Shown here: piece after piece, positions 41,227 through 50,358 of the stretch | How positions within the stretch are numbered: the stretch's first letter is position 1 | Layout: each line of letters begins with the position of its first letter | Assembly (NCBI RefSeq): GCF_006716345.1 | Contig: NZ_VFOX01000002.1 | Coordinates: 558,001-622,000 of the forward strand | Reading direction: 5' to 3' | Origin: Microbacterium saperdae | GTDB taxonomy: Bacteria; Actinomycetota; Actinomycetes; Actinomycetales; Microbacteriaceae | DNA: 64,000 nt | The notes under the pieces: model-generated | What the model saw: only the letters and a program-made list of their open reading frames with translations | What the model was told of the DNA's origin: nothing | Databases searched by the model: none | Translations under genes and position numbers: made by a program

Positions 41227-43374
41227 ATGACGTATCAGGAGAACACCGAGACCGCGGCCCTGCGCAGCCGACGGATGCTGCTCGCCGGCTTCGGCGCCGC
41301 GGCGCTGGGCGGAGTCGCCGCGGTCACCACGACCGCGCCGGCCCAGGCGTCCGGCCCCCTCGTTCCGCAGAGCTCTTCGGGCTCGAAGTCCGTCGCAGGT
41401 GCCGGTACGGCATCCGATCTCGCGAAACTCAAGGGCAAGGCCGGCGATCTCGTGCGCACCGCCGGCTATGCGGCAGCGGGCGACGGCGGCGACGGACTGT
41501 ACCGCTTCGTGAAGAAGGATGCACCCGCGGTGAACGGCGGCACGGTACTCGCCGCCCGCAATGAGGGCGTCTGGGTGCTGGTGCATGCGGGCGTCGTCGA
41601 CTTCCGGCAGTTCGGCATCGCCGACGCCTCGAAGCCGGCCGACGATGCACTCGACGCGATGGTGAGCGATGTCACGATCCACCGGATCGAGGCGCACACC
41701 GATCTGAACTTCGTGCGCCGCCACCGTTTCACGCGCTCGAATCTCGCGTTCGACTTCGGCAATCACCTCATGACGACCACGGGGATCGAGAACGCGCCGA
41801 AGGACGATCCTTTCGCCGCGGTGATGTTCTTCCGTGGGGAGGTGACGGATGACGTGCAGGAGGCGCGTCTGGGCGAGAACGTGCCCGACCTGGCCGACAT
41901 CTTCCCCGTCGCGGACTCCTCGTTCTTCTCGGTCGGCACCTGGTACGCCGCCGAGGTCAACGGGCTCGCCGGTCGATGGGAGCGCGAGCTGCAGCGGCTC
42001 GTGCAGGTGACGCAGATCGTCGACGGCACGCACATCCGCGTCAACTACAAGAACGGCTGGCCGCTAGGCAAGGACCGCACGATCACCTGGCGCCGGGTCG
42101 TGCCGGTGCAGGACATCACGGTGTCGAACCTGAAATTCCTCGGCACCGGGACCGACGAGTACACCGGATCGCATCCGCTGGCCTTCGAATACGCGGTGCG
42201 CTGCGACGTCGACCACATCGACGGCACCGGCACCTTCTGGCCGCTCATCCAGCGACGCTGGAACACCTACTTCACGACCGAGAGCTGCACCCTCAAGAAC
42301 CCGACCTCGGTGACCTGGGGCGGCGCCGGTTACCTGACCCAGCAGATCTACTGCCTCTACGGCTACGTCGCCAACTGCCACACCGCGAACGCCCGGCACC
42401 TGAACGACTTCACGGCGAGCGCCTACTGCCTGGTGGAGAACTGCCACGGCGACGGCGACGACCAGGGACCGTTCGTCACCCATGGGCAGTACGAGCACGA
42501 CCTGACCTACACCGGCAACTCCGGGCTCATGACCTTCGCGAACTCCGGCGCGGCCTGGGGGTCGGCGGCGAAGCGCATCACGGTGCGCAAGCACGTCTGC
42601 TCGTGGTTCGTGGCGCGGGTGCGCATCACCGACCTCACTCTCGAAGACGTACAGGTGATCGGCAAGCCCTCGCTGTCAGGATCCGGGATGCTGTGGATCA
42701 ACGCCGACGGTGCGCAGCTGCGCGGATGCACGGCATCGGACACGCTGATCATCACGCAGGCTTCGGATGCATCGGCACGACCGACCGTGATCGCGGACTC
42801 GCACTTCACTTTCGTCGCGCCGGGTGAGCTCACGAATGCCACCGTGAAGACGCCGGTGACCTTCGTCGACACGGTGCTGAGCGGGGTCGGGGGCATGAAG
42901 ATCGCGGGGGTGGGAGCGGTGACCTTCCGCGGTTCGACGTTGACCGCCGCGGAGGATGCCGGGCCGGTGGTCTCGTCGTCGGAACGGCTCCGTTTCGAGG
43001 GCTCGACCCTGCGCAACGCCCGGATCGCGGCGGCGCGCGGTGAGACGCAGACGGTCGAGATCGCCGGCTCGGACGTCGTGAACAAGGGCGGCACCGGGAT
43101 CTCGCGCACCGGGAGCGGGGATCTGCATCTGACCCTGTCCGACAGCACGTTCCGCGCGGAGGGCGCCGCCACCCACGTCGCGGTGAAGACCGGCGTCACG
43201 CACTACCGCGCGGTGGGCAACCGTTTCGAGGGCGGGGCGGTCGAGCTTGCCGACGGTGCGTTCGGCGCGGAGTCCACCCTGCTGCACACCGGCAACGTCG
43301 AATCGGGCGTCGCCCGCACCGCGTTCCCCGCCGAGGGCGACCGCGTGGTCGACACCGCGAACCTCGTGGTCTGA
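41227..43374 (+). CDS. Tat-exported right-handed beta-helix protein
   Basis: 715 residues. The N-terminus has a twin-arginine signal (SRRMLLAGFGAAALGG, with cleavage near APAQA). The rest is rich in short repeated strands (ITVSNLKFLGTG, CDVDHIDGTGTF, CLYGYVANCHTAN, AYCLVENCHGDG, ITDLTLEDVQVIG, VTFRGSTLTAAED, HYRAVGNRFEGG), the pattern of pectate-lyase/beta-helix folds of polysaccharide lyases, epimerases and tailspikes. No catalytic residues can be assigned by eye. The ribosome site AAGGAGG is a full Shine-Dalgarno match, predicting strong expression. It lies 139 bases after the oxidoreductase, so it may belong to the same locus as the extracellular depolymerase. Confidence 0.82.
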   Translation: MTYQENTETAALRSRRMLLAGFGAAALGGVAAVTTTAPAQASGPLVPQSSSGSKSVAGAGTASDLAKLKGKAGDLVRTAGYAAAGDGGDGLYRFVKKDAPAVNGGTVLAARNEGVWVLVHAGVVDFRQFGIADASKPADDALDAMVSDVTIHRIEAHTDLNFVRRHRFTRSNLAFDFGNHLMTTTGIENAPKDDPFAAVMFFRGEVTDDVQEARLGENVPDLADIFPVADSSFFSVGTWYAAEVNGLAGRWERELQRLVQVTQIVDGTHIRVNYKNGWPLGKDRTITWRRVVPVQDITVSNLKFLGTGTDEYTGSHPLAFEYAVRCDVDHIDGTGTFWPLIQRRWNTYFTTESCTLKNPTSVTWGGAGYLTQQIYCLYGYVANCHTANARHLNDFTASAYCLVENCHGDGDDQGPFVTHGQYEHDLTYTGNSGLMTFANSGAAWGSAAKRITVRKHVCSWFVARVRITDLTLEDVQVIGKPSLSGSGMLWINADGAQLRGCTASDTLIITQASDASARPTVIADSHFTFVAPGELTNATVKTPVTFVDTVLSGVGGMKIAGVGAVTFRGSTLTAAEDAGPVVSSSERLRFEGSTLRNARIAAARGETQTVEIAGSDVVNKGGTGISRTGSGDLHLTLSDSTFRAEGAATHVAVKTGVTHYRAVGNRFEGGAVELADGAFGAESTLLHTGNVESGVARTAFPAEGDRVVDTANLVV

Positions 43375-43429
43375 GTCGCGCTCCGGGGTCGAAGCCCGGC
43401 CGTGTCCCTGCATCCGCCTCGCACGTTCT

Positions 43430-43496
43430 GAAGGAGAACTCCCGTTCTGAAGGATCACATGCCGATTCGGCACCTTCAGAACGGGAGTTCTCCTTC
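43430..43496. repeat. Nested palindromic repeat, copy 2 (perfect 24-base stem)
   Basis: Bases 43430-43453 (starting GAAGGAGAACTCCC) are the exact reverse complement of 43473-43496. The 19-base loop itself holds TGCCGA-T-TCGGCA. It lies between convergent genes (stops at 43374 and 43514). Perfect pairing over 24 bases points to recent spread or active selection for structure, and a bidirectional terminator is likely. Confidence 0.85.
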
Positions 43497-43513
43497 GATT
43501 CGTGTGCGGGGGT

Positions 43514-44356
43514 TCAGCGCGGGGTGAGCCCCACGAGCTCCGCGCTGCGCTGCCAGAGGGCCTCGGCGAGGGCAGCGTCGTCGGTCTGCGGGTTCACGCG
43601 GTTGCTCAGGGTGCGCTCGTCATAATAGGCGCCCGAGAACCAGGTGTCATCCGGTGTGCCGTCGATGAACCAGCGCAGGGTTCCGCCACCCTTCTCCGCA
43701 CTGATGAGCAGGAGCCGCTTCAGAGGGGTGCGGTAGACGAGCCGCATGATGCTGGATGACTCGGAGGCGAAGTTCGTGCTCACGGTGCCGGGGTGGAAGG
43801 CGACCGCGCGCAGTCCGTCGGCATGGAACTTCGTGTGCAGGCTCTTCGTGAAGAGCACGTTGGCGAGCTTCGCGTCACCGTACGCCTTGTTGGCGCTGTA
43901 CTTCTTCGCGTTGTCGAGGTCGTCGATGTCGATGTGTCCGAACAGACGGTGGGCGACGCTCGAGGTGTTGATGACCGCCGCGCCGGAGCGCAACAGCTGC
44001 GGGAGCAGCAGGTTCGTGAGCAGGAACGGCGCCAGGTGGTTGACCTGCAGCGTCTTCTCGAACCCGTCGACGGTGGGGGTCCTGTCGCCGAAGATGCCGC
44101 CCGCGTTGTTCGCCAGCACATCGATGCCGTTCTCGCCCACCTCGGCGGCGATCTGCGCCGCGAGCTCTCGCACCTCGTCGAGCCGTGCGAAGTCGGCGGT
44201 GAAGTGGGTCGCGCCGGTCTCGACGGCGACGGCTCTGGTCTTCTCGGCGGATCGGCCGACGAGGATCAGCCGGTGGTCCGCATCGGCCAGCTGTCGGGCG
44301 GCCGCGGCGCCGATGCCGTCGGAGGCGCCGGTGATGACGATCGTCTTGCGGGTCAT
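43514..44356 (-). CDS. Short-chain dehydrogenase, retinol-dehydrogenase-like
   Basis: 280 residues. TGASDGIG NAD(P)-binding loop, NNAGG, a Ser in NTSSVAHRLFG and the catalytic YGDAK motif are all intact. The long C-terminal region is like retinol dehydrogenase/oxidoreductase SDRs. It ends 8 bases before... its start lies 8 bases downstream of the GntR regulator stop, so both may share a transcript. The substrate is unknown; a link to the nearby sugar-acid pathway is possible but not required. Confidence 0.88.
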   Translation of the reverse strand: MTRKTIVITGASDGIGAAAARQLADADHRLILVGRSAEKTRAVAVETGATHFTADFARLDEVRELAAQIAAEVGENGIDVLANNAGGIFGDRTPTVDGFEKTLQVNHLAPFLLTNLLLPQLLRSGAAVINTSSVAHRLFGHIDIDDLDNAKKYSANKAYGDAKLANVLFTKSLHTKFHADGLRAVAFHPGTVSTNFASESSSIMRLVYRTPLKRLLLISAEKGGGTLRWFIDGTPDDTWFSGAYYDERTLSNRVNPQTDDAALAEALWQRSAELVGLTPR

Positions 44357-44364
44357 GGGCGTGG

Positions 44365-45033
44365 TCAGGCCTCGGGGGTGGGTGCGGATGCCGAGGGCGT
44401 GATGCGCTCGACCGCCCGGGTGACGTGCTCGGCGATGACGTCGCGGGCACGGTCGGGGTCGCCGCTCGCGATGGCATCCACGATCACCCGGTGGCTGCGC
44501 ACGTGCTCCTCCTGCTCGTCCGGGCCGAGGGCGGCGTTCGCGGCGTGCAGGAATCCGGCGATCCGCCCCCGCAGCTGTGCGCTCAGTTCGTCGAGGAAGC
44601 GGTGTTCGGCGAGGTCGGCCAGGGCTTCGTGGAACAGCCGGTCCTGGCGCAGCACCTCGGCGATGTCGCCGGGGGCGGCCGCGTCCATCGCTGCGACGAT
44701 CGCGGTCAGGCGCGCGGCCGACTCCTCGTCCCAGCGCTCTTGCACCCGGATTGCCATGAACTGCTCCAACACGATCCGCAGGCTGGAGATCTCCTCGAGG
44801 TCCTGGGCGCTGAGCTGCGCGACGCGGGCGCCGCGGCGCGGTTCGCGCGTGATCAGGCGCTCCTCGGCAAGGCGGGTCAGGGCTTCGCGCACCGGGATGT
44901 GGCTGACACCGAGCCGGTCGGCGAGCTTGCGCTCCACCAAGCGCTCCCCCGGCGCGAGTTCACCGGAGTGGATGGCCGAGCGCAGCTCGTCAGCGACCTG
45001 TTCGGCGATGTTCTGGTCTGACACGCTCCGCAC
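44365..45033 (-). CDS. GntR-family regulator with FCD domain
   Basis: 222 residues. The N-terminal winged HTH (IAEQVADELRSAIHSGELAPG, LADRLGVSHIPVREALTRL) is followed by an all-helical FCD ligand domain with probable metal ligands in RQDRLFHEAL, SHRVIVDAI and EHVTRAV. Such proteins sense organic acids and sugar acids. GTG 45033 was chosen because AGGAGA lies six bases upstream; the frame is open to 45078. It is divergent from the Dpp-type importer. TGCTATAGCA palindromes in its own promoter and in three other promoters of this region are likely its operators. Confidence 0.92.
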   Translation of the reverse strand: MRSVSDQNIAEQVADELRSAIHSGELAPGERLVERKLADRLGVSHIPVREALTRLAEERLITREPRRGARVAQLSAQDLEEISSLRIVLEQFMAIRVQERWDEESAARLTAIVAAMDAAAPGDIAEVLRQDRLFHEALADLAEHRFLDELSAQLRGRIAGFLHAANAALGPDEQEEHVRSHRVIVDAIASGDPDRARDVIAEHVTRAVERITPSASAPTPEA

Positions 45034-45095
45034 GGTGACTCTCCTGTCTGTGCCGTGAACCGAGGGGTTCCCGGGCATGTTCCTGCATCGACCGA

Positions 45096-45105
45096 TGCTA
45101 TGGCA
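45096..45105. promoter_or_regulatory. GntR/FCD operator, site A (TGCTATGGCA)
   Basis: One-mismatch copy of the TGCTATAGCA palindrome, about 63 bases upstream of the regulator start. It probably mediates autoregulation of the GntR/FCD gene on the minus strand. Confidence 0.6.
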
Positions 45106-45194
45106 GATTTGGGGCGTTGGCGGGATGACCCGTCCGCGGAGCGTAACGAGAACGTAACCGCATCCGCCCGATTCGCACTAGACGAGGATCGGGT

Positions 45195-45213
45195 TTTGCT
45201 ACATGCTATAGCG
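45195..45213 (+). promoter_or_regulatory. GntR/FCD operator, site B, at the importer promoter
   Basis: TTTGCTACATGCTATAGC (45195-45212) contains the palindromic core ATGCTATAGC(G) and an extra TTGCTA half-site upstream. It is almost identical to site E at 58091-58108. TATAGC may be the -10 box of the importer promoter. The binding-protein start is 45 bases downstream. Confidence 0.7.
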
Positions 45214-45257
45214 AAACCCTTCACAACCCGAAGCACCATCTACCCCTTGGAGGCACC

Positions 45258-46796
45258 ATGTCTCGTCGCCGTTCCTGGCTGGGCGGAGCAGCGTTGCTCA
45301 CCGTCGCCCTCATGACTGCCGGCTGCAGCAGCTCGCCCTCGACCCCCGACGGCCAGGCGCAGGAGGGCGGAACCCTGACCGTCGCCGCCGCGCAGGGCAT
45401 CCCCCAGCTCAATCCAGCGATCCGCACCTTCGCCTGGGAGGAGGTGCTGTTCCCGCTGCTGTGGAACGGCCTGACCAAGACCGACGAATCCGGCGAGATC
45501 GTCGGTGACCTCGCCGAGAAGTGGGAGGTGTCCGACGATCAGAAGACCTGGACCTTCACCCTGCGCGACGGCGTCACGTTCTCGAACGGCGACCCGTTCA
45601 CGGCGGACGACGCGGTGGCGTCCTTCGAGTACTACCTCGACCCCGAGACCGCGACCCAGGAGAAGAACAAGATCTCGATGGTCACTGATGTCACGGCATC
45701 CGATGAGAAGACCGTCGTGATCACCCTCTCGGAACCGATCGCCACGTTCGCGGCCGGCATCGTCTGGGTGAAGATGCTGGATGTCGACGCGCTCGACACC
45801 ATCGACAAGGAGCCGATCGGCACCGGCCCGTACGTCGTCGACAAGTTCACCCCGGATGACAGCCTGACGCTGGTGCCCAACACCGAGTACTTCGGCGAAG
45901 CGCCGGCGCTCGACGAGATCACGATCGTCAAGGCGGCCGAGTCCACGGCTGCCGTCACCGGTCTGCGCTCCGGCGACCTCGACGTGCTGTGGTCGGTGCC
46001 GCAGGGCGACGTCGCCGGGCTCGAAGGTGGCGGCGACATCGCGCTCGTGACCCCCGACAACCCCAGTCAGTGGCCCTCGTGGGAGGTCGACACCCAGTCG
46101 GCCCCGTTCGACGACGTCCGTGCGCGGCAGGCTCTCGCCTACGCGACCGACCGGGAGGCCATCCTCGAGGCCGCGTACTACGGGCAGGGCACCGTCTCGC
46201 CCACGAACAACGCGCTCGGCGAGGTCAACCCCTGGTTCGGCGGCGACCTGACCGACTACTCCTACGACCTCGACAAGGCCAAGGAGCTGTTCGCCGAGGC
46301 GGGCGTCACCGAGGGCAGCACGCTCACCTGGTGGGGCATCGCCGGCCAGTACCCGGAGTGGAACACGAGTGGTGAGATCCTCCAGGCGAGCCTGAAGGAG
46401 ATCGGCATCACGCTGAAGATCGACAACAACGACATCGGCACCTGGGTCGACTCGTTCTACCCGGCAGGTAAGAGCTTCCCCGGCTACATCGTGCCGAACT
46501 TCCAGTCCACGCCGCCCGAGCCCGCGTACTCGCTGAACTTCTACCTCGAGGGTCGATGCGAATGCAACTGGGTCGATCCCGACTTCCAGCAGGCGTTCGC
46601 GGATGCCGTCGCCGAGCCTGACGAGACCGCCCGCGCCGAGAAGTGGGGCACCGTGCAGACCATCATCAACGAGCAGGTCCCGCTGATCGTGCCGCTGCAG
46701 TCCACCGTGGTCACGGCGACCAGCACCAAGGTCGACGGCGTGTGGGTCGAGGGCGGCGGACAGCTGCACCTCGAGAACGCGCAACTGAAGGGCTGA
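45258..46796 (+). CDS. Dpp/Opp-type ABC transporter, substrate-binding lipoprotein
   Basis: 512-residue family-5 solute-binding protein. Signal peptide with lipobox MTAGC (Cys near 22). Typical motifs are WEVSDDQKTWTFTLRDGVTFSNGDPFTADDAV, EPIGTGPYVV and VRARQALAYATDREAI. The ribosome site TTGGAGG precedes ATG. Although the family is named for peptides, in actinobacteria it also imports sugars and sugar derivatives; the flanking sugar-acid-type enzymes make that more likely here. First gene of a five-gene transcript under operator site B. Confidence 0.92.
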   Translation: MSRRRSWLGGAALLTVALMTAGCSSSPSTPDGQAQEGGTLTVAAAQGIPQLNPAIRTFAWEEVLFPLLWNGLTKTDESGEIVGDLAEKWEVSDDQKTWTFTLRDGVTFSNGDPFTADDAVASFEYYLDPETATQEKNKISMVTDVTASDEKTVVITLSEPIATFAAGIVWVKMLDVDALDTIDKEPIGTGPYVVDKFTPDDSLTLVPNTEYFGEAPALDEITIVKAAESTAAVTGLRSGDLDVLWSVPQGDVAGLEGGGDIALVTPDNPSQWPSWEVDTQSAPFDDVRARQALAYATDREAILEAAYYGQGTVSPTNNALGEVNPWFGGDLTDYSYDLDKAKELFAEAGVTEGSTLTWWGIAGQYPEWNTSGEILQASLKEIGITLKIDNNDIGTWVDSFYPAGKSFPGYIVPNFQSTPPEPAYSLNFYLEGRCECNWVDPDFQQAFADAVAEPDETARAEKWGTVQTIINEQVPLIVPLQSTVVTATSTKVDGVWVEGGGQLHLENAQLKG

Positions 46797-46797
46797 C

Positions 46798-47760
46798 GTG
46801 GCCCTGTCCATCCTTCGGCGGGTGGCGATCAGCATCGCGATGCTGATCGCCACCTCGCTCCTCGTCTTCGTGGTGCTCCGGCTGCTGCCGGGCGACCCCG
46901 TCATCACCCGACTCGGTTCGACACCGGGCGTCGACGCCGAGATGCTGCAGCGCCTCCGCGAGGAGGCCGGTCTCGATGCCCCGATCATCGAGCAGTACCT
47001 GCGCTGGATCGGCGGAGTCTTCACGGGTGACTTCGGCCAGTCGTACTTCAATCAGTACTCGGTGTCCGAACTCATCGCGCAGCGGTTCCCCGCCACGATC
47101 GAGCTCACCCTCATCGGCATCCTGCTCGCGGTGCTGATCGCGACCCCCGCCGCGGTGATCGCGTCGTTGCGTCCGCTCGGTGTCGTCGACCGCATCCTCA
47201 CGGCGATCTCGACCGCGGGCATGGCGCTGCCGCAGTTCCTGATCGGCATCGTGCTGATCGTGGTGTTCGCGGTGCAGCTCAAGGTGCTGCCCGCGCGCGG
47301 CTACACGCCGTTCAGCGAGGACCCGGGCGACAACCTCGTGCGCATGATCCTGCCGGCCCTGACACTCGCCTTCGCCGCGGCGCCGCTCCTCATGCGCTTC
47401 CTGCGTGCATCCATGGTCGAGGTGCTCGATGCCTCGTACATCCGCACGGCGAAAGGCAAGGGACAGTCCGCGAGCGGCGTCGTGCTCGGTCACGCGCTGC
47501 GCAACGCGCTGATCCCCGGACTCACCATGCTCGGCCTCATCGTCGGCTACACGCTCGGCGGTGTCGTGATCGTCGAGTACGTGTTCGGAGTACCCGGGCT
47601 GGGGTCGCTCGCGATCGACGCCGTGTTCAAGCGCGACTACGCGGTGCTGCAGTCGGTGGTGCTGCTGATCTCGGCGATGTTCATCCTCACCACGCTCATC
47701 GTCGACCTCCTCTACGGAGTGCTCGACCCGCGTCTTCGTGCAAGGAGCAGCCGTGGCTGA
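46798..47760 (+). CDS. Dpp/Opp-type ABC permease (DppB type)
   Basis: 320 residues from GTG, one base after the binding-protein stop. Six membrane helices; N-terminal LLVFVVLRLLPGDPV and the loop MVEVLDASYIRTAKGKGQSASGVVLGHALRNALIP are diagnostic of DppB-type permeases. Forms a heterodimer with the next gene product. Confidence 0.93.
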   Translation: MALSILRRVAISIAMLIATSLLVFVVLRLLPGDPVITRLGSTPGVDAEMLQRLREEAGLDAPIIEQYLRWIGGVFTGDFGQSYFNQYSVSELIAQRFPATIELTLIGILLAVLIATPAAVIASLRPLGVVDRILTAISTAGMALPQFLIGIVLIVVFAVQLKVLPARGYTPFSEDPGDNLVRMILPALTLAFAAAPLLMRFLRASMVEVLDASYIRTAKGKGQSASGVVLGHALRNALIPGLTMLGLIVGYTLGGVVIVEYVFGVPGLGSLAIDAVFKRDYAVLQSVVLLISAMFILTTLIVDLLYGVLDPRLRARSSRG

Positions 47761-48601
47761 CACCCTCACTCTCGCGCTGCGGTCGACGCGGCCGCGCCGC
47801 CGGCTCGCACTCGCCTCCTGGATCCCGCTGGCTCTGCTGGCGCTCATCGTGCTGGCGTGCGTGCTTGCGCCGATCATCGCGCCGTTCGATCCGTCCGCCC
47901 AGTCATCCGACCGCTTCGCCGGTCCCTCGGCAGTGCATCTGTTCGGCACGGATGAGCTCGGGCGCGATCTGTTCAGCCGCGTGCTCTACGGCGGGCAGCT
48001 GACGATCTTCATCGCGGGAGGAGCCACGCTGGTCGCGATGGTGCTCGGCATCGCGTGGGGCATGACCGCGGCGTTCGCCCGCGGTCTCTGGGACGAGATC
48101 CTGATGCGGCTCGCGGACACGGTCATGGCGATCCCGCAGATCCTGTTCGCGCTCGTGTTCATCTCGGCGTTCGGTGCAGATCCGGTCAAGCTGGCCGTGA
48201 TCATCGGCATCCTGCTCACCCCGACGACCGCGCGACTGGTGCGATCCTCAGTGCTCAGTGAGCTGCAGGAGGACTACTTCACGGCGGCGATCGCCTTCGG
48301 ATCGAAGCGCAGCCGACTGCTGTTCGCAGAAGTGCTCCCGAACGCGCGAGGACCGATCGTGGTGCAGGCCGCCATCAACGCCGCCAACGCGATCCTGCTC
48401 GAGGCCTCGATGAGCTTCGTCGGTCTGGGCATCGCTCCGCCGGAGGCGACCTGGGGAACGCTCGTTCAGCAGGGCTACCAGAAGATGTACCAGTCGATCG
48501 GGTACGTGCTCTTCCCCGCGCTCTTCATCTTCGTGACCATCTGGCTGCTCAACGTGCTCGCCGACCAGTTCGGCGGCGATCGGAAGGGGAAGGGACGATG
48601 A
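47753..48601 (+). CDS. Dpp/Opp-type ABC permease (DppC type)
   Basis: 282 residues. GTG 47753 is supported by AAGGAG five bases upstream and overlaps the previous gene by 8 bases. The DppC signature FGTDELGRDLFSRVLYGGQ and the EAA-like loop EDYFTAAIAFGSKRSRLLFAEVLPNA are clear, and SFVGLGIAPPEATWGTLV closes the pattern. Confidence 0.93.
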   Translation: MADTLTLALRSTRPRRRLALASWIPLALLALIVLACVLAPIIAPFDPSAQSSDRFAGPSAVHLFGTDELGRDLFSRVLYGGQLTIFIAGGATLVAMVLGIAWGMTAAFARGLWDEILMRLADTVMAIPQILFALVFISAFGADPVKLAVIIGILLTPTTARLVRSSVLSELQEDYFTAAIAFGSKRSRLLFAEVLPNARGPIVVQAAINAANAILLEASMSFVGLGIAPPEATWGTLVQQGYQKMYQSIGYVLFPALFIFVTIWLLNVLADQFGGDRKGKGR

Positions 48602-50358
48602 CCGATGTCTCGCCCGTCCTGCAGGTGCAGGACCTCACCGTCTCCTACGGCGACGCGATGCCGGTCAAGGGCATCAGCTTCTCCGTGCGCCCGGGGGAGC
48701 GGATCGGCCTGGTCGGCGAGTCCGGGTCGGGCAAGTCGCTCACGGCGCTGTCGATCATGCGGCTCAACGACGGCGCGACGCTCGGCGGCAGCATCCGTCT
48801 GCGCGATCGGGAGCTGCTCACCCTCACCAAGCGAGAGATGACGCGCGTGCGCGGCGGCGAGATCGCGATGGTCTATCAGGACCCGATGTCGTCGCTCAAT
48901 CCGGTGCGCACGATCGGGCACCAGCTCGTCGAGGCGATCCGTCTGCACGACCGGGTCTCGAAGGAGGCGGCACGGGCAAGGGCGGTCGAACTGCTCACAG
49001 AGGTCGGCGTGCCGCTGCCAGAGGAGCGCCTGGCGCAGTACCCCCACGAGTTCTCCGGTGGCATGCGGCAGCGCGTGATGATCGCGATGGCGATGTCGTC
49101 GCGCCCTGCGGTGCTGATCGCGGATGAACCGACCACGGCGTTGGACGTCACGACCCAGTCGCGCATCATCGACCTGCTCGACAAGCTGGCGGACGAGCAC
49201 GGCACCGCCGTGATCCTGATCACGCACGATCTGGGCGTGGCGGCCGGCTTCTGCGAGCGCATCCACGTGATGCGCCATGGACGTGTGATCGAAGAGGCGC
49301 CCGTCGACACGCTCTACGCCGCGCCGGAGCATCCGTACACGAAGGCGCTGCTGGGGGCGGTGGTCGATCTCACGATCGACGTGCACCAGCCGATCCGCAC
49401 CGCCGCCGAAGTGCTCGAGAGCGGTACCGAAGCGGTGACCGAGGCGGGGTCGATCAGCGCGATCGACCAGGCGCGCGAGAGCGGCGACGTGCTCGTCGAC
49501 GTGGAGGGCCTGTCGAAGGTGTTCACGCTCGGCTCCGGGCGACGGGTCACGGCGGTCGACGACGTGTCGTTCCAGATCCGCCGCGGCGAGACCGTCGGGC
49601 TCGTGGGCGAGTCGGGGTCGGGCAAGTCGACCGTCTCGAAGGCGGTGCTCGCCCTCGGGGGGATCGACGCGGGAGCGGTGGTCTTCGACGGTCACCGCCC
49701 GCACGAGATGCGAGGCGAGGACCTGCGGCAGCTGCGGCGGCGGATGCAGATGGTGTTCCAGGACCCGTTCTCGGCGCTGAACCGGCGGCAGACGGTGGCG
49801 CAGATCATCGAGGCGCCGCTGCTCGCGCACGGCATCGGCACCCGCGCCACGCGCGCCGACAAGGTGCGTGAGGCGATGCACCGGGTGCGGCTGGACGAGG
49901 AGTTCACGCACCGGCTGCCCCGATCGATGTCGGGTGGGCAGTGCCAGCGCGTGTCGATCGCGCGCTCGCTCGTGCTCGAGCCGGAGTTCCTGGTGCTCGA
50001 CGAGTCGGTCTCAGCTCTCGACGTGTCGATCCAGGCGCAGGTGCTCAATCTGCTGCGCGAGCTGCAGGCGGAGTTGGGTCTGACGTACCTCTTCATCAGC
50101 CATGACCTCGCCGTCATCCGATACATGTCGTCGACGGTCGCGGTGATGCAGCACGGGCGCATCGTCGAGATCGGCGCCCGCGACGCTCTGTTCGCGAATC
50201 CGCAGCACGAGTACACGCGCGGGTTGATGGCCGCGATCCCCGTGGCCGACCCCGTGCGCGAGCGTCGACGGCGTGCCGATGCGGCAGCGCTGTGGCACGC
50301 TCAGGGAGTGGGCACGGGCGTGATCCCGGCTGCATCCGCCGCGGGAAGGGGCGCCTGA
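48598..50358 (+). CDS. Dpp/Opp-type ABC transporter, fused double ATPase (DppD-DppF)
   Basis: 586 residues with two complete ATPase domains in one chain. The first has GESGSGKSL, FSGGMRQRVMIAMAM and VLIADEPTTALDVT; the second has GESGSGKST, MSGGQCQRVSIARSL and FLVLDESVSALDVS. It replaces the separate DppD and DppF proteins, a common arrangement in actinobacteria. In the second signature GGQCQ is a slightly unusual variant. Overlaps the permease by 4 bases and the next gene by one. Confidence 0.93.
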   Translation: MTDVSPVLQVQDLTVSYGDAMPVKGISFSVRPGERIGLVGESGSGKSLTALSIMRLNDGATLGGSIRLRDRELLTLTKREMTRVRGGEIAMVYQDPMSSLNPVRTIGHQLVEAIRLHDRVSKEAARARAVELLTEVGVPLPEERLAQYPHEFSGGMRQRVMIAMAMSSRPAVLIADEPTTALDVTTQSRIIDLLDKLADEHGTAVILITHDLGVAAGFCERIHVMRHGRVIEEAPVDTLYAAPEHPYTKALLGAVVDLTIDVHQPIRTAAEVLESGTEAVTEAGSISAIDQARESGDVLVDVEGLSKVFTLGSGRRVTAVDDVSFQIRRGETVGLVGESGSGKSTVSKAVLALGGIDAGAVVFDGHRPHEMRGEDLRQLRRRMQMVFQDPFSALNRRQTVAQIIEAPLLAHGIGTRATRADKVREAMHRVRLDEEFTHRLPRSMSGGQCQRVSIARSLVLEPEFLVLDESVSALDVSIQAQVLNLLRELQAELGLTYLFISHDLAVIRYMSSTVAVMQHGRIVEIGARDALFANPQHEYTRGLMAAIPVADPVRERRRRADAAALWHAQGVGTGVIPAASAAGRGA

